A stretch of DNA of 64,000 bases from Flavobacterium sp. UBA7665 (lineage in GTDB: Bacteria; Bacteroidota; Bacteroidia; Flavobacteriales; Flavobacteriaceae). The notes under the pieces were generated by a model, which made no database searches, was not told the origin of the DNA, and was given only the letters and a program-made list of their open reading frames with translations. Below are positions 32,294-42,401 of the stretch, piece by piece. The stretch spans positions 201,277 to 265,276 of the forward strand of contig DLHP01000030.1 in the NCBI GenBank assembly GCA_002483285.1. Direction: 5' to 3'. Within the stretch, counting starts at the first letter, position 1; every line of letters begins with the position of its first letter. The position numbers and the translations under genes were made by a program.

Positions 32294-33508
32294 ATGAGAT
32301 TACACAGAAATTTAGTTTACACGACGATCGATTCGCTTAACGCCATTTTCAACGAGGGTGAATATGCCGATAAGGTCGTGGCGAGAGCTTTGAAAAAAGA
32401 CAAACGCTGGGGCAGTTCCGATAGGAAATTTGTTGCAGAGACCATCTACGAAATTGTTAGATGGAAACGTTTGTACAGCGAAATTGCCGAAGTTAAAGAG
32501 CCGTTTGACCGCGACAATTTATGGCGGTTGTTTGCCGTTTGGGCCGTGTTGCGAGGCTACCCAATTCCCGATTGGCGACAACTCGAAGGCACACCAGAAA
32601 GAAAAATCAAGGGCCGTTTTGACGAGCTTTCAAAAATCAGGGCCATCAAAGAATCGATTCCCGATTGGATGGATGAACTGGGTGTCAAGGAACTCGGCGA
32701 AAAACTATGGGCTACAGAAATCACCGCGCAAAACCAACCGGCAAAAGTCATTTTGAGGGTCAACACACTAAAGACAACCAAAGAAAAACTCAGGGCTATT
32801 TTAATGGACCTGAACATCGATACCGAGTACATTAAAGGACAGGACGACGCACTGGTCTTGAAAGAACGGGCCAATGTTTTCCTCACCGATGCTTTTAAAG
32901 AAGGTTTTTTTGAAGTACAGGATGCCAGTTCGCAACTCGTAGCGCCTTTCCTCGATGTAAAACCCGGAATGCGTGTCGTTGATGCTTGCGCCGGAGCCGG
33001 CGGGAAAACCCTGCACATCGCGTCATTAATGGAAAACAAAGGGCAATTGATTGCCATGGACTTGTACGAGAGTAAACTCAAACAATTGAAATTGCGCGCC
33101 AAACGAAACGGTGCGTTCAATATCGAATACCGCATCATCGACTCTACAAAAGTCATCAAGAAATTGCATGAAAAAGCAGACCGTGTCCTGATCGATGCGC
33201 CGTGCAGCGGTCTCGGTGTACTCAAGAGAAATCCCGATGCCAAATGGAAATTGCAACCAGAGTTCATTGACAATATCAAAAAAGTGCAAGCCGAAGTTTT
33301 AGACAACTATTCAAAAATGGTCAAACCTGGCGGCAAACTGGTTTACGCAACCTGCTCTGTGTTACCTTCTGAAAATCAGGAACAAATTAAGCGTTTCCTG
33401 GCCACTGACATGGGCAAAAACTTTACCTTTGTAAAAGAATCAAAGATATTGGCCAGCGAAAGCGGGTTTGACGGATTTTATATGGCATTATTAGAAAGAA
33501 AAAATTAA
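32294..33508 (+). CDS. RsmB/NOP family RNA (cytosine-5) methyltransferase
   Basis: 404 residues. An N-terminal helical, NusB-like part (about 1-140) precedes the Rossmann methyltransferase with SAM loop DACAGAGGKTLH. Both catalytic cysteine motifs are present: DAPCSGLG and ATCSVLPSENQEQ. Substrate is likely 16S rRNA C967 as for RsmB, but family members differ in target, so the symbol is withheld. Followed after 12 nt by the endonuclease gene, a probable but functionally unrelated co-transcription. Confidence 0.9.
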   Translation: MRLHRNLVYTTIDSLNAIFNEGEYADKVVARALKKDKRWGSSDRKFVAETIYEIVRWKRLYSEIAEVKEPFDRDNLWRLFAVWAVLRGYPIPDWRQLEGTPERKIKGRFDELSKIRAIKESIPDWMDELGVKELGEKLWATEITAQNQPAKVILRVNTLKTTKEKLRAILMDLNIDTEYIKGQDDALVLKERANVFLTDAFKEGFFEVQDASSQLVAPFLDVKPGMRVVDACAGAGGKTLHIASLMENKGQLIAMDLYESKLKQLKLRAKRNGAFNIEYRIIDSTKVIKKLHEKADRVLIDAPCSGLGVLKRNPDAKWKLQPEFIDNIKKVQAEVLDNYSKMVKPGGKLVYATCSVLPSENQEQIKRFLATDMGKNFTFVKESKILASESGFDGFYMALLERKN

Positions 33509-33520
33509 ATATTTTCCCAA

Positions 33521-34606
33521 ATGAAAAAGAACTGTACCTTATTATTACTTTTCACCATTGCATTGGCATTTGCCCAACCGCCTGCGGGTTATTACAACAG
33601 CGCAACAGGGACGGGTTACACATTGAAGACCCAATTGTACAACATTATCAATGACCACAATGACCGCGGTTACGCCGGATTGTACACTACCTATACCACC
33701 TCAGACAAGGATTTTTTCTACGAAAACAACGGAACCATGCTTGACATGTACACCGAAAATCCTAGTGGTTCAGAATGTGAGTTTACTTATGGCGTCAACC
33801 AAGACGATGGTACTTTGGGCAACAACGAATGTGAGAGATACAATCGCGAACACTTAATCCCGCAAGCAGTGTTTGGAGGATCTTCAGGTACTCCGATGTA
33901 CTCCGATGCACACTTTGTGGTTCCTTCAGACAAGCACGTCAATGGCGTTCGCGCTGATTTCCCTTTCGGACGGGTAGCCAGCGCCACATTTACTTCAACC
34001 AATGGATCTAAACTCGGACAAAATACAAACACTGGCTACTCCGCCGGATACAGCGGTGTTGTTTTTGAGCCCATCGATGAATTCAAAGGAGACATTGCCC
34101 GTATGTTGCTATATTTTGCAACACGTTACCAGAACGTGGTTGCAGGTTATTCTTACCCAATGTTTAACGGTACCGGCAACCAGGTTTTTACCGATACTTT
34201 TAAAAACATCCTCCTCACCTGGAATGCACAAGATCCAGTTAGCGCAAGGGAAATCGCCAGAAACAACGCCGTATATGCGCGCCAAAACAACAGAAATCCA
34301 TTCATAGACAACAACAGTTACGTGACCAGTGTTTGGGGTGCGCCACTTGCTACTTCGGATTTTGACGCACTCGCTGCTGTTTCGGTATATCCAAACCCGT
34401 CCAACGATCGTAAAGTAAATATCGCGTCGCCATTGGTGCTTGATGACATTCAACTGGTCGCGATTAACGGACAGCTGATATCCGAAATCAAAAACCCGGT
34501 AGCACAAGACAACATTTATACTTTAGAAAACCTGCCACAAGGCTTCTATTTTTTAAGATTGTCTGTCGATGGGCAAACCACCACAAAAAAGATCATCATC
34601 AACTAA
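33521..34606 (+). CDS. Endonuclease I family nuclease with T9SS sorting domain
   Basis: 361 residues. Signal peptide ends LAFAQ; the nuclease domain (about 20-270) contains ECERYNREHLIPQ with the catalytic His of the beta-beta-alpha metal fold and SDKHVNGVRADFPFG. After a short linker, the tail from about residue 287 (AVSVYPNPSND ... GFYFLRLSVDGQTTTKKIII) is a T9SS type A sorting domain, so the enzyme is exported through the outer membrane, probably to degrade extracellular DNA for phosphate or nucleosides. Confidence 0.93.
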   Translation: MKKNCTLLLLFTIALAFAQPPAGYYNSATGTGYTLKTQLYNIINDHNDRGYAGLYTTYTTSDKDFFYENNGTMLDMYTENPSGSECEFTYGVNQDDGTLGNNECERYNREHLIPQAVFGGSSGTPMYSDAHFVVPSDKHVNGVRADFPFGRVASATFTSTNGSKLGQNTNTGYSAGYSGVVFEPIDEFKGDIARMLLYFATRYQNVVAGYSYPMFNGTGNQVFTDTFKNILLTWNAQDPVSAREIARNNAVYARQNNRNPFIDNNSYVTSVWGAPLATSDFDALAAVSVYPNPSNDRKVNIASPLVLDDIQLVAINGQLISEIKNPVAQDNIYTLENLPQGFYFLRLSVDGQTTTKKIIIN

Positions 34607-34630
34607 TTCTTACGAATTTGTAAAACAAGG

Positions 34631-34660
34631 AACCTTTTTGCTTGCGCAGGAAGGTTTTTT
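34631..34660 (+). terminator. Terminator of the endonuclease I gene
   Basis: An 11-bp stem with wobble pairs, AACCTTTTTGC / GCAGGAAGGTT, then a T-run. Confidence 0.75.
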
Positions 34661-34728
34661 TGTTCGTAAAACCCAAATGCTGTTGAAAGATAATGGTCTA
34701 CTATTTACCTACTTAAGATTTATTATCC

Positions 34729-34760
34729 TATTTTTGGAATGACAAAACCTTTGTGTCATT
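34729..34760 (+). promoter_or_regulatory. Promoter box and leader hairpin of the S8 peptidase gene
   Basis: TATTTTTG at 34729-34736, 93 nt before the start codon. Immediately after it AATGACA / TGTCATT (34738-34760) form a 7-bp hairpin at the 5' end of the predicted leader. Confidence 0.5.
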
Positions 34761-34829
34761 ACCTGCCCATCGTTAAAATTACAAGCCATCAATTGCCTCG
34801 AATCGGAAATGGACAACCTATAGTTTGTT

Positions 34830-37800
34830 ATGAGAAAAATACTATTCTTCCTGTTGCTCCTCCCCTCGATCGTTTCGGCCCAAACGGCAGCCGAGAAAGT
34901 CAAAATAGCCGCGCAGACCAACGTAAGACACCTCAAAACACTATCTGAAAAATACGAGGCCGATTTCCGCAAAAACAAAGAAACAGCACTACAATTATCC
35001 AAACGCTACCATTGGCAACTCAGTTTCACTGATGGCCCGTCTTATTCGGAATTAATAGGTGTGACGTCAGACCTGCGTCCCATCTATTTCACGACTTATA
35101 ACCAAGGTTCGGGCATCACCTCGCGCGCCAACAAACTCTACCGCAACGGCGGATTGGGATTGGACATCGAGGGGCAAAACATGACTTCTGGCCTATGGGA
35201 TGCGGGCTCGGCGCTTGCCAGCCACGAACTTTTCTCCGGCAGGTTGGCCATCATGGACGATTGCATCACCAACCGCTCGCATTCTACACACGTGGCCGGA
35301 ACAATCATGGGCAACAACCAGGTTCAGGGCGGGCAAGCAAGAGGAATGGCTTTCCGGTCAAACCTCCACTCCTACGATTGGGACAACGACCAAGCCGAAG
35401 TGGCCCTTGCAGCTGCCAACGGCCTATTGCTTTCTAATCACTCCTATGGCTATAACCCCAACGCGATACAGGATTACCAATGGGGAAAGTACGACAACAA
35501 ATCGCAGGCATTTGACGAGATCATGTTCGATGCGCCTTACTACCAATTCGTTTGTGCGGCGGGGAACAGCCGAGGCAGTTTCAATCTCCCAAAAAACGGA
35601 TTCGACCTCATCACGGGACAGGCTTTGGCTAAAAATGCGATTACCGTAGGATCTGTCGAGGAACTACTCAATTATACAGGCCCAAATGATGTAGTAATGG
35701 CCAATACTAGTAGTTGGGGGCCAGCAGACGACGGACGGATCAAGCCCGATATTGTCGCCAAAGGGATCAACACTTTTTCTGCTACCAACGACGCAGACAA
35801 CAGCTATGCGTTGGCTTCGGGTACGTCGATGGCATCAGCCAGTGTCGAAGGCACCTTGCTCCTGCTGCAACAATACAACAACCAACGCCACGGCGCTTAC
35901 CTTCGGGCCGCCACCCTAAAAGGATTGATGGTGCACACTGCCGACGAAGCAGGTCTCAATCCCGGGCCCGATTACAGTTTCGGGTGGGGACTGATCAACG
36001 CAGAAAAAGCAGCCAATACCATCACCGAGAAGGGCCTTCAATCGTATCTATTAGAAAACACACTTGCCCAAAACGAAACCTTTTCTTTGCCGGTGACTGC
36101 GATAGGCAACCAGCCACTCGTAGCAACCTTATGCTGGACCGACCCAAAAGGAGAATTGCACTCGTTCAATACCGACGACAATACGCCCGATTTGGTCAAC
36201 GACCTCGACATTCGCATTAACCAAAATGAGGACTCCTTTTTTCCCTGGAAACTCAATGGCGACAATCCCGCTGCGGCAGCCACTAAAGGCGATAACACGG
36301 TAGACAATATTGAAAAAACAGCAATCGATGGTGCCTCGGGAAATTACGTCATTACGGTGTCGCACAAAGGAAACCTAGTGAGCGGACTGCAAAACTACTC
36401 GTTGGTGGTCTCAGGGATTATCCTCAAAAATTTCTGGTTTACTACTGTCGAACCTACCAAAAGCATCTGCAATGACGCCGACGAAGTTTCGTACGCGCTC
36501 AATTTCAACCTCAAAGGCGATTTCAACGAACCTGTACTCTTTTCAACAGTCGATCTGCCCCCGGGAATCACTGCCGATTTTAGCCCCGCCACGATGACGG
36601 CTAACGGCACTGTCAACCTAACTTTAGAAAACCTGACTTCATTGGCACCGGGAGTGTATCCATTTATAGTGAAAGGGGAATCTGCCTCAGATGTATTCGA
36701 GACGACTTTAACCCTCAACGTCCTGACCGCAGATTTTACACCGGTTAGCCTGCAGCAACCCATTGCCAATGCGGTGTTGGTAAACAATCCCGTTACTTTC
36801 CGGTGGCTTGCAGACAGCAACGCCCAAACCTACGACCTACAAGTAGCCAACGATATTGATTTTACGCAAATAGTCGCCTCGGCCAGTGCGCTTTTAGAAA
36901 ATACCTTTACCGCGACCCTGCAAAACGACACCACTTATTTCTGGAGGGTGCGCAACAGCAACCAATGCGGTCAAGGCGACTATTGCCCGCCGCAGTCCTT
37001 TAGTACGACTTGTGTGTTGCCTACTAACCTAACCTTACATGCCATTGGGCAAACCTCGGCCACTATCGGATGGACGAGCAATTCTACTTCGTGGAGCTAC
37101 ATTATTGTTCCGCGCGATGTGCCTCCGGGTGGCTCGGCAACTGCAACCACCACCAATCCGGTAACCATCCACGATTTGCTTCCCAATACCTGTTATGATT
37201 TCTATTTCAAGAACACCTGTTCTTTCGGTAGCCCTGATTGGTCGGCACCTTTCTCTTTTTGTACCGTCCCTGACTATTGTGGAGGGGATCACTTTTATGA
37301 TAGCGGTGGTGTTTCGGGCGACTACAATTCAGGAGAAGATACCACAACAGTCATTTATCCCGAGGATTCGGGAGAGCGGATACGTGCGGTTTTCAACAGC
37401 TTCTTGCTCGACGACTGCTGTGATTACCTGCTGGTTTTCAACGGCCCGAGCGAGACTTCGCCATTCCTTCTTCTGGCCAATGGCGACAACTCACCGGGAA
37501 CCATCGTCTCTACGCATCCAACCGGTGCGCTCACGTTTGTGTTCCACTCCAGTAGTTCGCGCAATGAATTTGGATGGGATGCTACCATTAGCTGCGAACC
37601 ACTTCCGGCTTGCCCAAATGCACCTGCAAATTTACAGTTGTGGGACGTGACCACCACTTCGGCTTTAATCCATTGGCAAGACGATTCGGATGCTACCTCC
37701 TGGGAAATTGAAATTGTGCCACACAATGTGGTTCCTACCGGTATTGCCTCGGCTGTTGCTAATGCAAATCCGTTTAACGCCCAAGACTTAAACCAGAACA

Positions 37801-40289
37801 GTTGCTACGACTTTTACATCCGCTCGTTATGTACAGGCGGAACGTCTAACTGGGCTGGCCCTTTTTCGTTCTGTACCAACGCCGACTATTGCGCAGGCGA
37901 TCACTTTTACGATAGTGGCGGCCCCACCGGTGACTACCAAAATTACGAATACAAAACCACCGTGATCAGCCCTGACAATGCAGGCGATCGCATCAAAGCG
38001 ATATTCGAGAATTTTGACGTCCGCGACGACGACAGCTTTGTAATTTACAATGGCCCAGATACCGATTCACCCGTGTTATATGACAATGCCATAAACCACA
38101 ACGACCCCGGCACAGTCGCTTCTACCCATAGTACCGGCGCGCTCACGTTCTTGTTTTCATCGGATGGATTCCATCGCGACCACGGTTGGGATGCGCAAAT
38201 TATCTGCGAGCTTATGCCGCCCTGCGCCACCTACCCAGATCACATACACGCCGAAAACATTACAATCTCTGGCGCCAAATTAGAATGGGACACCAATTGT
38301 AATCCTGTTTCCTGGGAGTACGAACTGGTCACCCAAGGTACTACGCCCAGTGGAGTCGGGATTGCTGTAACAAACAATTACGAGGAATTTTCAGGGCTCG
38401 ATTCCAATACCTGTTATGATTTTTATATCCGATCTATTTGCACCTCTGGAAATTCGATATGGTCTGATGCCTATACGTTTTGCACCGAAGCCAACTATTG
38501 CGCCGGCGACCACTTTTACGATTCGGGCGGTTTGTTGGGCAACTACAACAACGATGCATTCGAGACGACCGTAATTTACCCCGACCAGGCCGGCAACCGT
38601 GTCAAGGCCATTTTCAACAGTTTTGAGGTAGAAAATTGTTGCGATCGCCTTAGGATTTACAACGGCCCAACCCGAAACCATCCAATGATTTACAACAGCT
38701 TTAGTGGTGTTGCTCCGGGAACTTTTGTATCTACACACAGTTCGGGCGCACTCACTTTCTTATTCTCTTCGGGTATGACCAATACGGCAGCCGGTTGGGA
38801 TGCTACGATTGTTTGTGAAGCATTGCCCCAGTGTGCCAATCCGCCGAGCGATATTCATTTGCTCTCGGTTTCATCGGTGTCGGCCAGTATGGGTTGGGAT
38901 GAAAATTCGGGCGCGACATCCTGGGAAGTCAAAATCGCACCGCGCAATGAAACCCCATCGGCCTCCGGTACTGTTATCAATGAAAATTCATACCAGTTCA
39001 CAGGATTGCAACCTGGCAGTTGTTACGATTTTTATGTGCGCTCCATTTGTCCCGAAAGCAATTCTTCCTGGACAAAATTCCAGTTCTGTACAGAGCCCGA
39101 CTATTGCAGCGGCCAACATTTCTACGACGGCGGCGGCCCCAATAATGACTATGGCAACAACCAGGACAAAGTCACCATCATTTATCCGGGCAATCCCAAC
39201 CACCGTGTACGTGCCATCTTCAACGTGTACGACCTGGAAAGTTGCTGCGATTACCTCAAGATTTACAACGGTCCCGACACGTCTTATCCTGTTTTATACG
39301 ACAACGCCGCGGTATCTCCGGGCTCGGTTGCCTCGACCGACATTTCGGGTGCGCTGACTTTTGAATTCCATTCTGACGACAGCTCGCACGAGGAAGGCTG
39401 GGATGCCACAATCATCTGCGAGCCGCTGCCCGATTGTCCCAATCCGCCTACAGCGATTCTGGCGTCTGCTATCGGTCAAGCAACCGCTACCCTAAATTGG
39501 ATCGATAATGCCGATGCGATTTCCTGGAAGATTGAACTGGTGCCGCACGGTGCCATGCCCACAGGTACCGGAACTACGGTGCTTTCTACCTCTTTTACTT
39601 ATACCGAGCTCGATTCGGCCAGTTGTTACGACTTTTACGTTCAAGCGGTTTGCAGCTTTGGGAATACCGGTTGGGCCGGACCTTACCAATTCTGCACGAC
39701 TCCCGATTATTGCGGCGGTGATCACTTTTACGATTCGGGCGGAGCCAGCGCAAGCTACAGCAATTCAGAAAACAACACCACCGTGATCTACCCAGACAAT
39801 GCCGGTGAACAGGTAACCGCAACGTTCCTGAGCTATAATGTAGAAGGTTGTTGTGATGTTTTGCAAATTTACAACGGGCCCGATACGAGTTATCCTTTGT
39901 TGTTTAATGGCGGGAACGCTTCGCCGGGATTGGTGACATCTACCGATAGTTCGGGCGCACTGACCTTCGTGTTTTTCTCGGATGCCAATTCAAACGCGAG
40001 CGGATGGGACGCCCAAATCAATTGCACGAACCTGCACACCAACAACCCGCAACCTTTTACGGTGCTCGAGTATTACCCGAATCCGGTTTCTAGGTTGTTG
40101 ACGGTGAACGCACACGAAAAAGTGAGCCGTTATGCGGTTTTTAGTATCGATGGCAAATTGCTCAGGGAAGCAAAAATTGACCAAACGAAATTCGAAATCG
40201 ACCTGCAGCAATTCCCTTCGGGCAGCTATTTTATCAAGCTGATCAATGACAAATCCAAATCGCGGATCTTACAAATCCTCAAACGCTAA
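34830..40289 (+). CDS. Giant T9SS subtilisin-like peptidase with five FN3-CUB modules
   Basis: 1819 residues, cell-surface or secreted. A signal peptide (IVSAQ) is followed by an S8 peptidase domain with the full triad: Asp124 (GLWDAG), His154 (HSTHVAG), Ser333 (GTSMAS), plus the oxyanion Asn246. A jelly-roll-like C-terminal part follows. From about residue 728 on, FN3 and CUB-like domains alternate five times; CUB starts lie near 818, 1021, 1225, 1427 and 1628, a period of about 202 residues. CUB2 has Asp where the others have a Cys pair. The last 80 residues (LEYYPNPVSRLLTV, then FPSGSYFIKL) form the sorting domain. Confidence 0.93.
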   Translation: MRKILFFLLLLPSIVSAQTAAEKVKIAAQTNVRHLKTLSEKYEADFRKNKETALQLSKRYHWQLSFTDGPSYSELIGVTSDLRPIYFTTYNQGSGITSRANKLYRNGGLGLDIEGQNMTSGLWDAGSALASHELFSGRLAIMDDCITNRSHSTHVAGTIMGNNQVQGGQARGMAFRSNLHSYDWDNDQAEVALAAANGLLLSNHSYGYNPNAIQDYQWGKYDNKSQAFDEIMFDAPYYQFVCAAGNSRGSFNLPKNGFDLITGQALAKNAITVGSVEELLNYTGPNDVVMANTSSWGPADDGRIKPDIVAKGINTFSATNDADNSYALASGTSMASASVEGTLLLLQQYNNQRHGAYLRAATLKGLMVHTADEAGLNPGPDYSFGWGLINAEKAANTITEKGLQSYLLENTLAQNETFSLPVTAIGNQPLVATLCWTDPKGELHSFNTDDNTPDLVNDLDIRINQNEDSFFPWKLNGDNPAAAATKGDNTVDNIEKTAIDGASGNYVITVSHKGNLVSGLQNYSLVVSGIILKNFWFTTVEPTKSICNDADEVSYALNFNLKGDFNEPVLFSTVDLPPGITADFSPATMTANGTVNLTLENLTSLAPGVYPFIVKGESASDVFETTLTLNVLTADFTPVSLQQPIANAVLVNNPVTFRWLADSNAQTYDLQVANDIDFTQIVASASALLENTFTATLQNDTTYFWRVRNSNQCGQGDYCPPQSFSTTCVLPTNLTLHAIGQTSATIGWTSNSTSWSYIIVPRDVPPGGSATATTTNPVTIHDLLPNTCYDFYFKNTCSFGSPDWSAPFSFCTVPDYCGGDHFYDSGGVSGDYNSGEDTTTVIYPEDSGERIRAVFNSFLLDDCCDYLLVFNGPSETSPFLLLANGDNSPGTIVSTHPTGALTFVFHSSSSRNEFGWDATISCEPLPACPNAPANLQLWDVTTTSALIHWQDDSDATSWEIEIVPHNVVPTGIASAVANANPFNAQDLNQNSCYDFYIRSLCTGGTSNWAGPFSFCTNADYCAGDHFYDSGGPTGDYQNYEYKTTVISPDNAGDRIKAIFENFDVRDDDSFVIYNGPDTDSPVLYDNAINHNDPGTVASTHSTGALTFLFSSDGFHRDHGWDAQIICELMPPCATYPDHIHAENITISGAKLEWDTNCNPVSWEYELVTQGTTPSGVGIAVTNNYEEFSGLDSNTCYDFYIRSICTSGNSIWSDAYTFCTEANYCAGDHFYDSGGLLGNYNNDAFETTVIYPDQAGNRVKAIFNSFEVENCCDRLRIYNGPTRNHPMIYNSFSGVAPGTFVSTHSSGALTFLFSSGMTNTAAGWDATIVCEALPQCANPPSDIHLLSVSSVSASMGWDENSGATSWEVKIAPRNETPSASGTVINENSYQFTGLQPGSCYDFYVRSICPESNSSWTKFQFCTEPDYCSGQHFYDGGGPNNDYGNNQDKVTIIYPGNPNHRVRAIFNVYDLESCCDYLKIYNGPDTSYPVLYDNAAVSPGSVASTDISGALTFEFHSDDSSHEEGWDATIICEPLPDCPNPPTAILASAIGQATATLNWIDNADAISWKIELVPHGAMPTGTGTTVLSTSFTYTELDSASCYDFYVQAVCSFGNTGWAGPYQFCTTPDYCGGDHFYDSGGASASYSNSENNTTVIYPDNAGEQVTATFLSYNVEGCCDVLQIYNGPDTSYPLLFNGGNASPGLVTSTDSSGALTFVFFSDANSNASGWDAQINCTNLHTNNPQPFTVLEYYPNPVSRLLTVNAHEKVSRYAVFSIDGKLLREAKIDQTKFEIDLQQFPSGSYFIKLINDKSKSRILQILKR
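37281..40030 (+). repeat. Five tandem CUB-coding repeats at about 606-nt intervals
   Basis: DNA words such as GATCACTTTTACGATTCGGG recur at about 37287, 37897, 38508, 39114 (more diverged) and 39718, one for each CUB domain. The near-regular 600-610 nt spacing indicates tandem duplication of an FN3-CUB pair, with enough DNA identity for unequal recombination. Confidence 0.7.
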
Positions 40290-40293
40290 AACA

Positions 40294-40325
40294 AAAAAGT
40301 CCCGAATCTAAATCCGGGACTTTTT
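40294..40325. terminator. Bidirectional terminator between the S8 peptidase gene and rho
   Basis: AAAAAGTCCCG / CGGGACTTTTT, a stem nearly the same as the terminator at 58591-58620. Confidence 0.8.
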
Positions 40326-40361
40326 TTATGGTTTTATTTTTCCTGAGACTTTTTACAGTTT

Positions 40362-42218
40362 CTAGTCATTCATCGAAATCAGGAATTCCTCGTTGTTCCT
40401 GGTTTTCTTGAATCGGTCGTTGATGAAATCCATCGCTTCTACCGGGTTCATGTCTGACAGGTACTTGCGCATGATCCACATCCTTTGCAATGTGTTTTCA
40501 TCAAGCAGCAAATCGTCGCGACGCGTACTCGACGAAGTCAAATCGATAGCTGGGAAAATACGTTTGTTGGAGATTTTGCGGTCGAGTTGCAGTTCCATGT
40601 TTCCGGTTCCTTTGAATTCTTCAAAAATCACCTCATCCATTTTAGATCCCGTATCGGTAAGCGCGGTGGCGATGATGGTCAATGAACCGCCGTTCTCCAC
40701 ATTTCTCGCGGCACCAAAGAAACGCTTTGGTTTCTGCAGCGCGTTGGCATCCACACCTCCAGAAAGTACTTTACCTGAAGCAGGTTGCACGGTATTGTAC
40801 GCTCGTGCCAAACGTGTAATCGAGTCGAGTAAAATCACGACATCGTGACCGCACTCTACCAAACGTTTGGATTTTTCAAGTACGATATTGGCAATCTTGA
40901 CGTGCTCTTGCGGTTCTTTATCGAAAGTCGAAGCAATTACCTCACCGCGTACGCTTCGTTGCATGTCGGTTACCTCTTCAGGGCGTTCGTCTATCAAAAG
41001 GACAATCATGTACACTTCGGGATGGTTGGCCGCAATCGCGTTGGCAATGTCCTTTAACAACATTGTCTTACCTGTTTTGGGTTGCGCTACGATCATACCG
41101 CGCTGGCCTTTCCCGATCGGAGAAAACAAATCGATAATCCTTGTGGAAATAGAACTGCCTTTTTCTGCCAGTTTGAATTTTTCGGAAGGGAAAACCGGCG
41201 TCAAATATTCAAAAGAAACACGATCCCTCACTACTTGTGGGTCGTGCCCGTTGATTTTCAAAACTTTGACCAAAGGGAAGAACTTCTCGCCTTCTTTTGG
41301 TGGACGCACCACGCCTTTCACCGTATCTCCCGTCTTGAGGCCGAACAATCGGATTTGTGAAGTCGACAAATAAATGTCGTCGGGCGAAGCGAGGTAATGG
41401 TAGTCTGATGACCGTAAAAAACCGTAGCCGTCGGGCATCATTTCAAGGACGCCTTCGCTTTCTATAATTCCGTCGAATTCATAATCGGCATCGCGGAAAT
41501 TTTGGGTTTGCTGTTTGTTCTTTTTAAAATTTTGGTTGCCGTTGCCGTTTCCATTTCCATTTGGCTGCGCCCTGTTCGGCTGCGCCTCGAGTGCATTCCC
41601 ATTTCCATTAGACTGCCTGTTTTGTGGGGCGTCGTTTTGGTTGGGTTCGGCTCTATTCGCTTTTGGCTCAGTTTGGTTGGCGTTTTGGCCTTTTTGAGAC
41701 TGATTGGGCTCTATCCTGTTGGGGTTTGGCTCTTGCTTGGTTTCTGAAGGTTCTTGTTGTTCCGAAGGCGTGAAACCAGCCGGACTGTCGCTAGCAGCAA
41801 CGGCTTCGGGGTTGTAATTTTGTTTTTTGGCGAGTTTCTTCTCGTAATCGGCTTTCTTGAATTTAACTTTCGGTGGCTTTGTTGTGGCCGTTTCTGTAAC
41901 GGGTTCTTGGGCTTTTTCGGGCTGCGGTTCCTGTACTTTATCTATAGTAGAAAAAAGCGTCTCTTCTGTTGTGGTTTGCGGTGTTTGCTTTTTATCTGCC
42001 GATATACGCGCCCTTTTTTGTTTGGCTCCGTTGGCTTCATCGTTTCGATTTGGCGATGGCTCAGATTCGGGATTGTCCTGGCTGGCGGCTTGGTGGGCAA
42101 GGATTTTTGAGATGAGTTCCTCCTTTTTGACGCCGTTAAATTTTATGGTTTTGGCCGATTTGGCTATTTCCTGAAGCTCAGGAAGCTTCATTTCTTTTAA
42201 TGCAGAAATATCAAACAT
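40362..42218 (-). CDS. rho: Transcription termination factor Rho, with long insertion
   Basis: 618 residues, about 200 longer than the Escherichia coli protein. The SAP-like Rho_N helices (MKLPELQEIAKSAKTIKFNGVKK) are followed by a disordered insertion (about 50-245) rich in Asn, Pro, Gln, Glu and Lys, with short EPNQ and NGNG repeats. Then come the cold-shock RNA-binding domain (GFLRSSDYHYL) and the hexameric ATPase: Walker A QPKTGKT, Walker B VILLDSITRLARAYN, and the Q/R loops. Bacteroidota Rho proteins commonly carry such insertions. Divergent from DUF4293. Confidence 0.95.
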   Translation of the reverse strand: MFDISALKEMKLPELQEIAKSAKTIKFNGVKKEELISKILAHQAASQDNPESEPSPNRNDEANGAKQKRARISADKKQTPQTTTEETLFSTIDKVQEPQPEKAQEPVTETATTKPPKVKFKKADYEKKLAKKQNYNPEAVAASDSPAGFTPSEQQEPSETKQEPNPNRIEPNQSQKGQNANQTEPKANRAEPNQNDAPQNRQSNGNGNALEAQPNRAQPNGNGNGNGNQNFKKNKQQTQNFRDADYEFDGIIESEGVLEMMPDGYGFLRSSDYHYLASPDDIYLSTSQIRLFGLKTGDTVKGVVRPPKEGEKFFPLVKVLKINGHDPQVVRDRVSFEYLTPVFPSEKFKLAEKGSSISTRIIDLFSPIGKGQRGMIVAQPKTGKTMLLKDIANAIAANHPEVYMIVLLIDERPEEVTDMQRSVRGEVIASTFDKEPQEHVKIANIVLEKSKRLVECGHDVVILLDSITRLARAYNTVQPASGKVLSGGVDANALQKPKRFFGAARNVENGGSLTIIATALTDTGSKMDEVIFEEFKGTGNMELQLDRKISNKRIFPAIDLTSSSTRRDDLLLDENTLQRMWIMRKYLSDMNPVEAMDFINDRFKKTRNNEEFLISMND

Positions 42219-42375
42219 AGATGTTCAATGTGTTAATTGTGGATTTGGATACGATAAATAATGTGCAGGGTAATTTGATGCAATGGAACTCGTCGTAATG
42301 AAGTAGTTACGGATTGGTCATGCAATATTACGAATAAAAAGTTATCATACAATAGTATTTATAAAAAAGAAAATA

Positions 42376-42383
42376 TATTTTTG
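42376..42383 (+). promoter_or_regulatory. TAnnTTTG box for the DUF4293 gene
   Basis: TATTTTTG, 18 nt before the ATG at 42402; it overlaps an in-frame TTG (42381), which excludes that start. Confidence 0.6.
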
Positions 42384-42401
42384 TGCAGCAAAAGTACCAC
42401 C

